Source: Caldilineaceae bacterium
GTDB taxonomy: Bacteria > Chloroflexota > Anaerolineae > Caldilineales > Caldilineaceae
NCBI GenBank assembly: GCA_026645575.1
Contig: JAPKMW010000108.1
Location: forward strand, 1-37,185
Direction: 5' to 3'
DNA: 37,185 nt
In this document: one piece after another, positions 1 to 8,101 of the stretch
Position numbering within the stretch: the first letter of the stretch is position 1
How the letters are laid out: the number at the start of each line of letters is the position of its first letter
The notes under the pieces: model-generated
The model's database searches: none
What the model was told of the DNA's origin: nothing
The model's input: only the letters and a program-made list of their open reading frames with translations
Made by a program: the position numbers and the translations under genes

Positions 1-132
1 TTCTCCTTGGTTGATCCTTTGCTTTTTTTGCTTATTGTATCAACCTCGAGGTCATTTGAGCCTATATATAATCTCTCCTTTCCCGAAAGCTACCGATTAG
101 CCTTCATCAGTGTTCCTCCCTATCCGTGTGAA

Positions 133-1488
133 CTACTGCGCGCTCTGCGCCATCGTCCGATCAATCGCCTGCTGGGTCTGTTCGGCCATCTGTTCCGGGG
201 TCAATTCGCCGGTCCACACTTGTTCATAGCGGGTGTTGGCCTCCTGAGTAAAGTTGGGATACGCCGGCACGTAGACGCTGCCCTGGCTATTCTCCATTGC
301 CGCCATCACATCGGCCCAGTAGGGGTCAGCCATGAGGACAGGACTGGTTGCCAATGATTGAATGGTGGGAATGGCAAGCGTGTCGCGCGCCCAAGATTCC
401 TGCCCGGCCTCGCCGGTCATACACTTGATCACTTCCCAGGCCGCATCGGCATTGGGGGCGCCACGGGGAATCGATAGGGCAAAGCCGCCGCTCCAGTTGG
501 CTTGCGTGGTCTGATAGGGCAGATTGCCGACGCCCCACTCCATGCGCGTTGTGCTGCCGTCGGCCAGCGTCACCTGGGGACGGTAGAAGTTTAACTGCGA
601 AAGATAGCCCGCTACATCAACCACCATCGGCGTGGCGCCGGACATAAAGATATCGTTGGGGGGCGAGGCGTAGCTGGCGGCATAGTTTTGCAAATTCTGC
701 CAGCCGCCATAGCGATCCACCCAGCCTTTGATCCAGCTCAGCGTTTCGATAAAGGCCGGATCGTTGTAGTTTGGTTGGCCATCCACCACCTGTTGCCAGC
801 CATTGGTGCGCGCCCAGAAGTCTGGGCCTGCTTTCCAGAGTGGGAAGAAGCCAATGCGTTGGTAGGTGCCATCCTCATTTTGGATGTCAAGAGCGTCGGC
901 ATACGTTTCCAGATCTGCCCAGGTGGTGGGGGGCGTTTCCGGGTCAAGACCGGCGTCGGCAAAGGCTTGCTTGTTCCAGATCAACACGCGCACATCAGTC
1001 TCAAAGGGAATGCCATAGCTATCTTCTTCATAGAGCGTCTCCTGCCAGGCAAAGGGCCAGAAGACCGTCGTGTCAAACTGGTCGCGGTCGATGTAGGGTT
1101 GCAGATTGGTGGCAATCTCATCGCGCGCCCGTTGGGGCAAGAGAGGGCGATCCTCCACAATAATATCAGGCATCCCGGTGCCGGCGGCCACGGCGGCAAT
1201 GTTGGCCGTCCAAATATCGCCAAAGGGTTTAAAGGTTTCGACAATCTGCACGTTGGGCAACTGTTCCTGACAGATCGCCACAATGCGCCGCACCGCGGTA
1301 CGCCGCACCGGCGACCCCCAGAAATGCCAAAATTCGACATTACCACTGATGCCGGCTTGCGCCTCGCCACCGGTCGTGGCGCCGGTTTCACCGCCAGTCG
1401 GCGCGCCAGGCGCCTGCGGCGGGACACAAGCGGTCGCGACGATGCTTAGAACAAGCAACAGCAACGTTGCTATCCGTACAACTTTCAT
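133..1488 (-). CDS. Extracellular solute-binding lipoprotein, sugar ABC transporter type (family 1)
   Basis: A 451-residue periplasmic-type binding protein that would deliver a carbohydrate to an ABC importer. Seen: a lipoprotein signal with a hydrophobic stretch at residues 7-18 and lipobox VATAC, so Cys21 is the likely lipidated residue. A Gly/Thr/Ala linker follows, then a mature domain opening NVEFWHFWGSP, the typical start of family 1 binding proteins, with later segments such as GIPFETDVRVLIWNKQAF and a Trp-rich C-terminal half. The ATG at 1486-1488 was chosen because AAAGGA lies just upstream and the signal peptide begins there; an 18-residue extension to 1542 is unlikely. Its permeases are not in the window and could lie beyond the left edge, downstream of this gene. 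The substrate cannot be read from the sequence. The divergent dehydrogenase suggests a shared sugar-related locus (inference). Confidence 0.88.
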   Translation of the reverse strand: MKVVRIATLLLLVLSIVATACVPPQAPGAPTGGETGATTGGEAQAGISGNVEFWHFWGSPVRRTAVRRIVAICQEQLPNVQIVETFKPFGDIWTANIAAVAAGTGMPDIIVEDRPLLPQRARDEIATNLQPYIDRDQFDTTVFWPFAWQETLYEEDSYGIPFETDVRVLIWNKQAFADAGLDPETPPTTWADLETYADALDIQNEDGTYQRIGFFPLWKAGPDFWARTNGWQQVVDGQPNYNDPAFIETLSWIKGWVDRYGGWQNLQNYAASYASPPNDIFMSGATPMVVDVAGYLSQLNFYRPQVTLADGSTTRMEWGVGNLPYQTTQANWSGGFALSIPRGAPNADAAWEVIKCMTGEAGQESWARDTLAIPTIQSLATSPVLMADPYWADVMAAMENSQGSVYVPAYPNFTQEANTRYEQVWTGELTPEQMAEQTQQAIDRTMAQSAQ

Positions 1489-1747
1489 AGGTGATTCCTT
1501 TCGTGGCCGGTTGCTTTGCGTGTTTTCTGTCAGCAATAGCAAAACAACACTGTTTGAGGTGAATCCTCAAACCGTTCAAGGTTCATCGCCTGGCAGCGAC
1601 GGTTGCGGCAGCAGTCCTAGCGTCTGCTATCCTCTGCCGCAGGGGAGAGCGCCTTCATCATATGCGAAGTTTATACTATTGTCTAACAATTGATAAAATC
1701 AGATGGGAATACTCCCTACATGGGAGAAGATCTCTGGGGTGATCGTC

Positions 1748-1801
1748 CGTAGTAAAGACTTTAGTCTTTTTCTGGGTGGGCGGAAGACAAAAGTCTTTAC
1801 T
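1748..1801. repeat. Hairpin element, shares a 22-base arm with 27752-27808
   Basis: Left arm at 1751-1768 (AGTAAAGACTTTAGTCTT) pairs with 1784-1801 with one mismatch. The 22 bases 1748-1769 are identical to 27752-27773, although loop and surroundings differ, so this is a dispersed palindromic repeat rather than a local accident. Confidence 0.8.
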
Positions 1802-1819
1802 AACCTGAGTTCGGCGTTA

Positions 1820-1909
1820 GCCAAAGACCTCCGCGCCCGATGGGCACCCGTGGGCAGAGAATACGCGTTAGCCGCCGCTTCGTGTGCCCACCTCCCGGAG
1901 GTCTTTGGC
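1820..1909. repeat. Inverted repeat, 14-bp perfect arms
   Basis: GCCAAAGACCTCCG at 1820-1833 is the exact reverse complement of 1896-1909. The 62-base interior contains further partial pairing (GGGCAC and GTGCCC words). It sits upstream of the dehydrogenase and would be in its leader if transcription starts to the left. Confidence 0.75.
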
Positions 1910-2016
1910 GGGTATATCCACGAAACGTCGAATTCACGTTACTACGGTTCCCCCAGGAAGATTGGTTTAACAAAACAGTAGTACAAGCAATTGAGCAAAA
2001 ACGAAAGGGACAAAGA

Positions 2017-2781
2017 ATGAAACTCAGTGGAAAAGTGGCCTTTATCACCGGCGCGGGCAGTGGCATTGGCGCTGCCACCGCCCGTTTGATGACAAACGCA
2101 GGGGCAAAAGTGGTTTGTGTCGGTTTGCCGGCGACAGGCGTCCAAGCAGTGGTCGCGAAATTGACGACTGCCGGCCATGCGGCCCTCGCCATTCCTGCCG
2201 ATGTCAGCAATGGCGAGGAGATGGCGGCAGCGGTGGCGCAGACAGTTGCCCACTTTGGCCGGCTCGATCTGGTGGTGGCCAATGCCGGCATCCAACTGCA
2301 TACCGCGGATCTGAATCTACATGAACTGCCGGAGGAAGTCTGGGATCGCACCCATGATGTCAATTATCGCGGCGTCTACCTGACCTGCAAACATAGCCTG
2401 GCGCAACTGGTCAAGCAGGGCGAGGGCGGGGTGATTGTGATCGTCGCTTCGGTGACGGCGCTTAATGGCCGCTCGGTCAATCCGGCCTATATGAGCGGCA
2501 AACATGGGTTGATTGGCTTGACCCGCTACATTGCCGTCCACTATGCCAAACACGGCATTCGTTGCAACGCCGTCTGCCCCGGCGCTTTGGAACGGACGCC
2601 TAACCACGATATTCACCCCAACCCCACCGGTCGCGAGCAGATGATCAGTGAACGCTCCCCCTTAGGCCGCTTGGGCCGCCCCGATGAAATCGCGCCGATG
2701 ATCACCTTCCTGTGCAGCGATGACGCCAGCTACGCCACCGGCGCCCACTTTGTGATCGACGGTGGCTTGAGTGTGGCATAA
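2017..2781 (+). CDS. Short-chain dehydrogenase/reductase (SDR), classical type
   Basis: A 254-residue NAD(P)-dependent oxidoreductase of the classical SDR family, cytoplasmic. Seen: the cofactor-binding TGAGSGIG at residues 11-18, NAG at 89-91, Asn116, catalytic Ser145, and Tyr158 with Lys162 in the YMSGK motif, followed by the PG motif of the C-terminal half. Length is normal. The ATG at 2017 follows GAAAGGGA and gives the standard N-terminus MKLSGKVAFITG; the 59 codons upstream in frame run through a hairpin element and are unlikely to be translated. The ending GAHFVIDGGLSVA is typical. Divergent from a sugar-binding lipoprotein, so a sugar or polyol substrate is plausible, but this is inference. 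A stem-loop follows at once. Confidence 0.9.
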   Translation: MKLSGKVAFITGAGSGIGAATARLMTNAGAKVVCVGLPATGVQAVVAKLTTAGHAALAIPADVSNGEEMAAAVAQTVAHFGRLDLVVANAGIQLHTADLNLHELPEEVWDRTHDVNYRGVYLTCKHSLAQLVKQGEGGVIVIVASVTALNGRSVNPAYMSGKHGLIGLTRYIAVHYAKHGIRCNAVCPGALERTPNHDIHPNPTGREQMISERSPLGRLGRPDEIAPMITFLCSDDASYATGAHFVIDGGLSVA

Positions 2782-2794
2782 AACAAACTGAGAA

Positions 2795-2826
2795 CGTCGG
2801 CATCCCTGCCGGCAAGGATGCCGACG
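2795..2826 (+). terminator. Stem-loop after the SDR gene
   Basis: Perfect 11-bp arms CGTCGGCATCC at 2795-2805 and 2816-2826 with a 10-base loop, starting 14 bases after the stop codon. No T-run follows, so it may be a terminator of non-classical type or an mRNA 3' stabiliser. Confidence 0.6.
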
Positions 2827-2849
2827 CCTCCCGGACGCAAAAAAGCACT

Positions 2850-2878
2850 TTGACAGCCTGCCCGCTCCTGTTTATAAT
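2850..2878 (+). promoter_or_regulatory. Consensus sigma70-type promoter of the peptide-transporter operon
   Basis: TTGACA at 2850-2855 and TATAAT at 2873-2878 are separated by exactly 17 bases; both hexamers match the consensus perfectly. Transcription should start near 2885, giving a leader of about 85 bases before the ATG at 2969. It lies just past the hairpin that ends the preceding gene. Confidence 0.88.
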
Positions 2879-2968
2879 CAGAGCGACTGCTAAGCACAGG
2901 GGAGTGTTCTCCCCACGGTATGTCCATCCCAAGTTTGCTACATTCACGAACCAAGAAGGAGATTGTCC

Positions 2969-4534
2969 ATGTCAACTGCATTTTCACGGCGTCGGTTTTT
3001 GCAGGCCACGGGTGTTGGGCTGAGTTTGCCCCTCTTGTCACAACTCTTAACGGCTTGTCAAGCCATTGGACCGACGGGCGCCGGCTCGGCGGGCAGTGCG
3101 GCTATGACGGAAATTGTCTGGTCGCGCGGTGATGATCTGCGCACGCAAGATCCGCAATTGATCGGTGGCCGTATGGAAGGGGAGATTAATCGCTGTATCT
3201 ACGACCAACTCTTTGACGTTGCGCCGGATGGCGCCCAGATCCCGTGGGTGGGCACGGAGTGGAGCAGCAACCCGGAAGGCACCGTCTGGACGGCGAAGAT
3301 GCGGGAAGGAGCCAAGTTCCATGATGGCTCGCCACTCACTTCGGCGGATGTGAAGTTTACCTACGAGCGTCTCCTCGCCAATCCCGATTTCCAACATTCA
3401 ACGGCCTTTATCGATCTGCTGACCGGGGTCGATACACCGGATGACTATACGGCAGTCTTCAATTGCGCCAAGCCGGCGCCGTTATTCAACCTGCTGATGG
3501 GTGAACACATTCTTTCGAAAAAATCGGCAGAGGAGCATGGTGAAAATTTCTGGGAAAAGGCTGTCGGTAGCGGCCCCTACCGCCATCTCGAATATGTCAA
3601 GGGCGAGTATTGGCTGGGCGAACGTTTTGAGGATTATTGGCAGCCGGAGTTAGCCAAAGTGCAGCGGCTGCGCTATCGCCCCATCAGCGAAGAGGCGACC
3701 CGCGTAGCGGCGTTACGCTCCGGCGAAGTCGATATTATCGCCAACGTCAGCGGTGAACTGGCCGAAGAGTTGGCGAAGGATGAGAACATTGTCATCTATC
3801 GCCGCCCGTCGCTCGATCATCTCTATTTGTTGACCCAGCAGAATCGTCCGCCCTTTGACAATCCTGACGCGCGGCTGGCAGTGAACTATGCGATTGACCG
3901 TGAAGCGTTGGTCAAAAACATTGTCAAGGCCGGGCAGGTAATCGGCGGTCATATTCCACAGGGGACGCTGGGCTACGATGAGGGCCTGACCCCGATGGCC
4001 TATGACCCAGACGAAGCGCGCCGTCTGCTGGACAAGGCCGGCGTCGCCCCCGGCACTAAGATTGAGGTCAAAGCCCATCCCTTCTGGTTTGCCAAGGGCA
4101 AAGAGGTCATGGAATATGTGGCCGGCGCGCTGCAAGAGATTGGCTTTGAAGTTGACCTGCAATTCCTGGAGCCGGGCGCCTACACCGAAGCACGGAAGTC
4201 AGGCAGCTATGACCTGGCGCTCCAACAAGGCGGCAAGGCCAATAACCCCTGCAACCAATACAAAGTCTTCTACATCACCGACACCTATGGCTCTGGCTTT
4301 GGCGGCAAAAACCCGGCCTTCCAGGAGATGATCAATCAAGTTTGTGTCGAAGTCGATCCAACCAAAGCGGACGAACTCTACAAGCAGATCCAGAAGCAGA
4401 TCTACGACCAATCGGTCGAGATCCAACTCTACCGCCAGGAGAACATCTGGGCCGTGCGCAAACGGGTTACCGGCTTTGAAGCCTACTCGCCGGATACGAC
4501 GCGACCGTGGAATGGGTTGGGCGTGAGCGGGTAA
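2969..4534 (+). CDS. Peptide/nickel-type solute-binding protein (SBP family 5), Tat lipoprotein
   Basis: A 521-residue binding protein for a dipeptide/oligopeptide-type ABC importer. Seen: twin-arginine motif SRRRFLQATG at residues 6-15, lipobox LTAC with Cys30, then the family 5 pattern: TWTAKMREGAKFHDGSPLT-like segment (here VWTAKMREGAKFHDG), SADVKFTYERLL, GSGPYRHLEYVKGEYW and NYAIDREALV. Length is normal for the family. The ATG at 2969 has AAGGAG 8 bases upstream; a TTG two codons earlier is in frame but less likely. First gene of an operon with two permeases and a lactonase. Its TAA stop (4532-4534) lies inside the first unit of an 8-base repeat array. Export in folded form through Tat suggests assembly before secretion (inference). 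Ligand unknown. Confidence 0.92.
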   Translation: MSTAFSRRRFLQATGVGLSLPLLSQLLTACQAIGPTGAGSAGSAAMTEIVWSRGDDLRTQDPQLIGGRMEGEINRCIYDQLFDVAPDGAQIPWVGTEWSSNPEGTVWTAKMREGAKFHDGSPLTSADVKFTYERLLANPDFQHSTAFIDLLTGVDTPDDYTAVFNCAKPAPLFNLLMGEHILSKKSAEEHGENFWEKAVGSGPYRHLEYVKGEYWLGERFEDYWQPELAKVQRLRYRPISEEATRVAALRSGEVDIIANVSGELAEELAKDENIVIYRRPSLDHLYLLTQQNRPPFDNPDARLAVNYAIDREALVKNIVKAGQVIGGHIPQGTLGYDEGLTPMAYDPDEARRLLDKAGVAPGTKIEVKAHPFWFAKGKEVMEYVAGALQEIGFEVDLQFLEPGAYTEARKSGSYDLALQQGGKANNPCNQYKVFYITDTYGSGFGGKNPAFQEMINQVCVEVDPTKADELYKQIQKQIYDQSVEIQLYRQENIWAVRKRVTGFEAYSPDTTRPWNGLGVSG

Positions 4535-4705
4535 GTAGGTAGACAGGTAAACAGGTAGACAGGTAAATAGGGCTGTACCGACAATTACCTGTCTACTTGT
4601 CTACCTGTTTACCTGTCTACTTGTCTACCTGTCTACCTGTCTACCTGTCTACCTGTTTACCTGTTTACCTGTTTACCTGTCTACCTGTCTACCTGTTTAC
4701 TTATG
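4531..4705. repeat. Inverted array of 8-base units between binding protein and permease
   Basis: Left arm 4531-4570: five units of GTAGACAG/GTAAACAG type, the first holding the stop codon of the preceding gene. Right arm 4586-4697: fourteen consecutive units of TACCTGTC, with TACCTGTT and TACTTGTC variants, plus a decayed unit. The arms are reverse complements around a short loop, so the transcript would form a long hairpin. It fills nearly the whole gap in what looks like an operon. There are no spacers, so this is not a CRISPR array. Confidence 0.92.
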
Positions 4706-4722
4706 ACTAAGGTGTAGAACTC

Positions 4723-5655
4723 ATGGGTGCATATATTCGCCGCCGGTTGGTCCAGTCGGTGGTGGTGGTGTGGGGGGTGTCGGTGCTGGTCTTCTTCCTG
4801 CTGCGGCTGGCGCCGGGGGATCCGGTGTCGCTGCTGCTGGTGGAGAGTGCGTCGCCGGAGCAGATCGCCGAAGCGAAGGCCAAGTGGGGGTTGGACAAGC
4901 CAATCCCGGTGCAATATGCAGTCTTTCTAGGGCGCGCCTTGCAGGGCGACCTGGGCGACTCGCTCTTCTTTCAAGAACCGGCGATTGAAGTGTTGATGGA
5001 GCGGATGCCGGCTACGCTGCAACTGTCCGCAGCGGCGCTGCTCTTTTCGCTTAGCGTGGCAATTCCAATCGGCATGTTATCGGCACTGAAACGGGATACC
5101 TTCTGGGACTACCTCGGCACCAGCCTGGCAATGCTCGGGCAGGCGATTCCACCCTATTGGCTAGGGATCATGTTGATCCTGGTCTTCTCCGTCGCGCTGG
5201 GCTGGTTTCCAACCTCTGGGCGTGGGACAGTGAGTCATCTGGTATTGCCGGCGATTACGCTGGGATCGGTCTTGATGGCGCTGGTGACGCGATTGGTGCG
5301 TTCAGGGATGTTGGATGTGCTGGGCGAGGATTATGTGCGCACCGCGCGCGCCAAGGGGTTGCGTGAACGGGCGGTGATCATCCGCCATGCCTTGCGTAAT
5401 ATCCTCATACCCCTGGTCACGGTCGTGGGGCTGCAACTGGGGGCGCTCTTTGGCGGCGCCGTCATCACCGAAAGCATCTTTGCCTGGCCTGGCGTTGGGC
5501 GGCTGGCGCTCCAGTCGATCAACGCGCGTGATTACCCGATGGTGCAAGCGGCGGTGCTGGTGATCTCGGTTGTCTATGTTTTTCTCAACCTGGCAGTGGA
5601 TCTTTTGTACGTCTACCTCGATCCACGGATTCGTTATGACCGTAGCAGTCGGTAG
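4723..5655 (+). CDS. ABC transporter permease, DppB family
   Basis: A 310-residue inner-membrane permease of the binding-protein-dependent transport family. Seen: N-terminal MGAYIRRRLVQSVVVVWGVSVLVFFLLRLAPGDPV, the hallmark of DppB/OppB proteins, about six membrane helices, and the cytoplasmic ATPase-contact (EAA) loop YVRTARAKGLRERAVIIRHALRN near residues 205-227. The ATG at 4723 is preceded by AAGGTG. It lies 188 bases after the binding-protein gene, with the repeat array between them. It forms the pore with the DppC-like partner downstream. No ATPase gene follows, so the complex must borrow one. Function is firm at family level; substrate is unknown. Confidence 0.92.
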   Translation: MGAYIRRRLVQSVVVVWGVSVLVFFLLRLAPGDPVSLLLVESASPEQIAEAKAKWGLDKPIPVQYAVFLGRALQGDLGDSLFFQEPAIEVLMERMPATLQLSAAALLFSLSVAIPIGMLSALKRDTFWDYLGTSLAMLGQAIPPYWLGIMLILVFSVALGWFPTSGRGTVSHLVLPAITLGSVLMALVTRLVRSGMLDVLGEDYVRTARAKGLRERAVIIRHALRNILIPLVTVVGLQLGALFGGAVITESIFAWPGVGRLALQSINARDYPMVQAAVLVISVVYVFLNLAVDLLYVYLDPRIRYDRSSR

Positions 5656-5659
5656 TCGG

Positions 5660-5732
5660 TTAAGAGATAAAGCGATTAAAAGATTTACGGTAGAATGTAC
5701 TTAATCGCTCAATCGCTTAATCTCTCTATCTC
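5660..5732. repeat. Inverted array of 8-base units between the two permease genes
   Basis: Left arm TTAAGAGA, TAAAGCGA, TTAAAAGA (5660-5683). Right arm TTAATCGC, TCAATCGC, TTAATCTC, TCTATCTC (5701-5732). The arms are imperfect reverse complements around a 17-base loop. The array starts 5 bases after the stop codon of the DppB-like gene. Confidence 0.8.
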
Positions 5733-5777
5733 CCAACTCAATTTTGATTGCGATACAAGAATTGCAAAGCATTTACC

Positions 5778-6686
5778 ATGACCACACAAACGATAGCGCG
5801 CCCTGACGTCTCATCCCCCTTATTAGAACCAAAACGGTCAGCGACCCTTTGGATGCGCTTTGGCCGCAGCCGACGGGCAGTGATGGGCAGCGCGTTTCTG
5901 CTTTTCATTTGTCTTGTGGCCCTCTCAGCGCCGTTGATTGCCCCTTATCCTCCCGGTGAACAGGAGCCGGCGCGGGTGCAATTGCCGCCTTTTACAACCT
6001 CTGACCAAAACACCTTTCATCTGCTTGGCACCGATGCGTTGGGTCGCGACATGCTCTCCCGCATGATCTACGGTGGACGCGTTTCGTTGTTGGTCGGCAT
6101 CACGGTAGTGGTGGTGGCCGGATTGATTGGCGTGCCGATGGGTTTACTGAGCGGCTACTTTGGCAAAACAGTCGATACCCTAATCATGCGGCTGGTGGAT
6201 GTGCAGTTGGCTGTGCCTTTTATCTTATTAGCCATCGCCATCATGGCCGTCTTGGGAACTGGACTGAACAATGTTATCCTTGTCTTGGGGATTAGCAGTT
6301 GGGTCGGCTATGCGCGCATTGTACGCGGCGCGGTGTTGAGCCTCCGTGAACAACCCTTTATTGAAGCCGCCAACTGCATCGGTCTGTCCAGTGGTCGATT
6401 GATCCTGCGCCATCTCCTGCCCAATGTTTGGACGCCGGTCATTGTGCTGGCGACCCAAGGCGTCGGCGGCGCAATCCTGGCCGAATCGTCGCTCACCTTT
6501 TTAGGGCTGGGCATTTCACCATTGATCCCCACTTGGGGCGCAATGGTGGCCGATGGACGCAACTACTTGATGACTGCCTGGTGGATCTCCACCTTCCCCG
6601 GTTTATTGTTAACGACCACCGTCCTCGCCATTTACTTTTTGGGCGATGGTCTGCGCGATGTGTTAGACCCGCGGCTGCGGGTTTAA
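5778..6686 (+). CDS. ABC transporter permease, DppC family
   Basis: A 302-residue inner-membrane permease, partner of the preceding DppB-like protein. Seen: a cytoplasmic N-terminal stretch, a first helix (residues 40-60), the DppC-type sequence LLGTDALGRDMLSRMIYGGRVSLLVG, further helices, the EAA loop FIEAANCIGLSSGRLILRHLLPN, and the C-terminal GDGLRDVLDPRLRV that is nearly invariant in this family. The start is uncertain: the ATG at 5778 (MTTQTIARPD) gives a normal N-terminus but has no clear ribosome-binding site, and an in-frame TTG at 5748 is possible. The gene is separated from its partner by a repeat array. The lactonase gene follows 63 bases later with its own strong ribosome-binding site. 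Confidence 0.92.
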   Translation: MTTQTIARPDVSSPLLEPKRSATLWMRFGRSRRAVMGSAFLLFICLVALSAPLIAPYPPGEQEPARVQLPPFTTSDQNTFHLLGTDALGRDMLSRMIYGGRVSLLVGITVVVVAGLIGVPMGLLSGYFGKTVDTLIMRLVDVQLAVPFILLAIAIMAVLGTGLNNVILVLGISSWVGYARIVRGAVLSLREQPFIEAANCIGLSSGRLILRHLLPNVWTPVIVLATQGVGGAILAESSLTFLGLGISPLIPTWGAMVADGRNYLMTAWWISTFPGLLLTTTVLAIYFLGDGLRDVLDPRLRV

Positions 6687-6749
6687 CAACGGAAGAGTTA
6701 GCTTGTTATTGAGCAAACGAACCAATAAATCAATCAAAAGGAGTATTGA

Positions 6750-7850
6750 ATGGCTGACCCGATGTACATTTACGTTGGCACCTATACGCGCAGTTTGCCC
6801 CATGTGCAGGCCAAGAGTGAAGGAATCTACTTGCTACAAATGAACCCGGCAAGCGGCGCCTTGACCATGGCAGGCAAAACGACCGGCGTCGAGAATCCTT
6901 CATACTTGACTATCCATCCCAATGGTCGCTATTTGTATGCGGTCAACGAGGTGGGCGATTTTGGCGGCAAGGAAAACAGTGGCGCGGTCAGCGCCTTTGC
7001 CATCGACCCGACCAGCGGCGCGTTGACCTTTCTCAATCAAGAAGCGACCGATGGCGCAGCCCCCTGTCACTTGAGTGTTGACGCCACGGGGGGCTATCTG
7101 TTGACGGCCAATTATAGCGGCGGCAGTGTCGCCGTGCATCCGATCAACAGCAACGGCAGCTTGGGCAAGATGAGTGACTTTGTGCAGCACGCCGGATCGA
7201 GCGTCAACCAACAACGGCAAAAAGAGCCTCATGCACATTCCTTCACCCTGGCGCCGGATAACCGCTTTGCCTATTGTGCCGATCTTGGCATGGATAAAGT
7301 CGCCATCTACGCCTTTGACAGCGAACGGGGCAAGCTGAGTCCGGCGCCACAAGCCTGGGTGCGTGTTCACCCGGGCGCTGGCCCGCGCCATTTTGACTTT
7401 CACCCCAACGGGCGCTATGCCTATAGCATCAACGAGCTGGATTCGACGATGACCGTCTTTGGGTATGAGATGAGTACGGGACGACTAACCGAATTGCAAT
7501 CCGTGCCAACGCTGCCAGCCGGTTTCGAGGGACGGAGCCACTGCGCCGATATTCATGTCCATCCGTCCGGCAACTTTGTCTATGGCTCCAATCGCGGCCA
7601 TGACAGCATTGCCATCTTTGCTATCGACCAAAGCAGCGGTTTGGTCAGCACCGTGGGGCATGAGTCCACCCAAGGGAAGATTCCGCGCAACTTTGTGATC
7701 GACCCCACGGGCACATTTTTGTTGGCGGCGAACCAGAACACCGACAGTGTGGTTGTCTTCCGCATTGACCAACAGCGCGGTCATCTGACGCCAACCGGGC
7801 AAATGCTGGATGTGCCGACGCCGGTCTGTTTGAAATTCTGGTCAAAATAA
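6750..7850 (+). CDS. Lactonase family protein (6-phosphogluconolactonase-like, seven-bladed beta-propeller)
   Basis: A 366-residue cytoplasmic protein of the YkgB/Pgl-type lactonase family. Known members hydrolyse 6-phosphogluconolactone or other carboxylactones. Seen: N-terminal MYIYVGTYTRSLPHVQAKSEGIYLL, and repeated blades of the form HPNGRYLYAVNE, DPTSGALTFL, HPSGNFVYGSNRGHDSIAIFAID and DPTGTFLLAANQNTDSVVVF, which mark a beta-propeller. No signal peptide. AAAAGGAG lies 8 bases before the ATG, so the start is firm. It is the last gene of the transporter operon, closed by a 32-bp hairpin and a terminator. The context suggests that the imported compound or a product of it contains or yields a lactone; this is inference. 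Confidence 0.87.
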   Translation: MADPMYIYVGTYTRSLPHVQAKSEGIYLLQMNPASGALTMAGKTTGVENPSYLTIHPNGRYLYAVNEVGDFGGKENSGAVSAFAIDPTSGALTFLNQEATDGAAPCHLSVDATGGYLLTANYSGGSVAVHPINSNGSLGKMSDFVQHAGSSVNQQRQKEPHAHSFTLAPDNRFAYCADLGMDKVAIYAFDSERGKLSPAPQAWVRVHPGAGPRHFDFHPNGRYAYSINELDSTMTVFGYEMSTGRLTELQSVPTLPAGFEGRSHCADIHVHPSGNFVYGSNRGHDSIAIFAIDQSSGLVSTVGHESTQGKIPRNFVIDPTGTFLLAANQNTDSVVVFRIDQQRGHLTPTGQMLDVPTPVCLKFWSK

Positions 7851-7851
7851 A

Positions 7852-7926
7852 GAGTAGGTGATTGGTTGATTGGTTCGTTGGTTTCGACAAGCTCAACCAA
7901 CGAACCAATCAACCAATCACCTACTC
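7852..7926. repeat. Perfect 32-bp inverted array of 8-base units
   Basis: Left arm 7852-7883 is four 8-base units (GAGTAGGT, GATTGGTT, GATTGGTT, CGTTGGTT). Right arm 7895-7926 is its exact reverse complement. The loop is 11 bases, 7884-7894. It begins one base after the stop codon of the lactonase gene and is followed by a separate intrinsic terminator, so its role is probably not termination alone. Confidence 0.93.
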
Positions 7927-7939
7927 AACCAACCAGCCA

Positions 7940-7976
7940 CCCCCTGAACACTCTTCTGCTCAGGGGGTTCTTTTTT
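7940..7976 (+). terminator. Intrinsic terminator of the peptide-transporter operon
   Basis: Stem CCCCCTGA (7940-7947) with TCAGGGGG (7960-7967), 12-base loop, then TTCTTTTTT at 7968-7976. A classical rho-independent terminator for the plus-strand operon. Confidence 0.85.
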
Positions 7977-8101
7977 GCCTGGTTCCCATAACTTCGGATG
8001 GAGGATCACCGCTATTAGAGAGAGAGAAGTTTACTATTACAATGTTCGGATGCGTGTTTTGTAAATTATTCCTTGATAGTTGTCAAATCTCTATTACTTG
8101 A

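Larger units (their letters stand above)
1489..2016. other. Divergent intergenic region with two hairpin elements
   Basis: No convincing gene lies in these 528 bases between divergent starts. They hold a small perfect dyad ATTGTCTAACAAT at 1678-1690, a possible operator (low confidence), next to TATACT at 1672-1677. Two larger inverted repeats at 1748-1801 and 1820-1909 follow. The direct word GCGTTAGCC occurs at 1814-1822 and again near 1865. The region must contain promoters for both flanking genes, but no consensus pair was recognised. Confidence 0.6.

Noticed and set aside
1..132. Short inverted word GGTTGAT/ATCAACC and TATATATAAT near the left edge
   Set aside because: Arms are short and the region is cut by the window edge; no neighbouring start to support a promoter.
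4531..4705. CRISPR array suggested by regular short repeats
   Set aside because: Units of 8 bases are directly adjacent with no spacers, and no cas genes are near.
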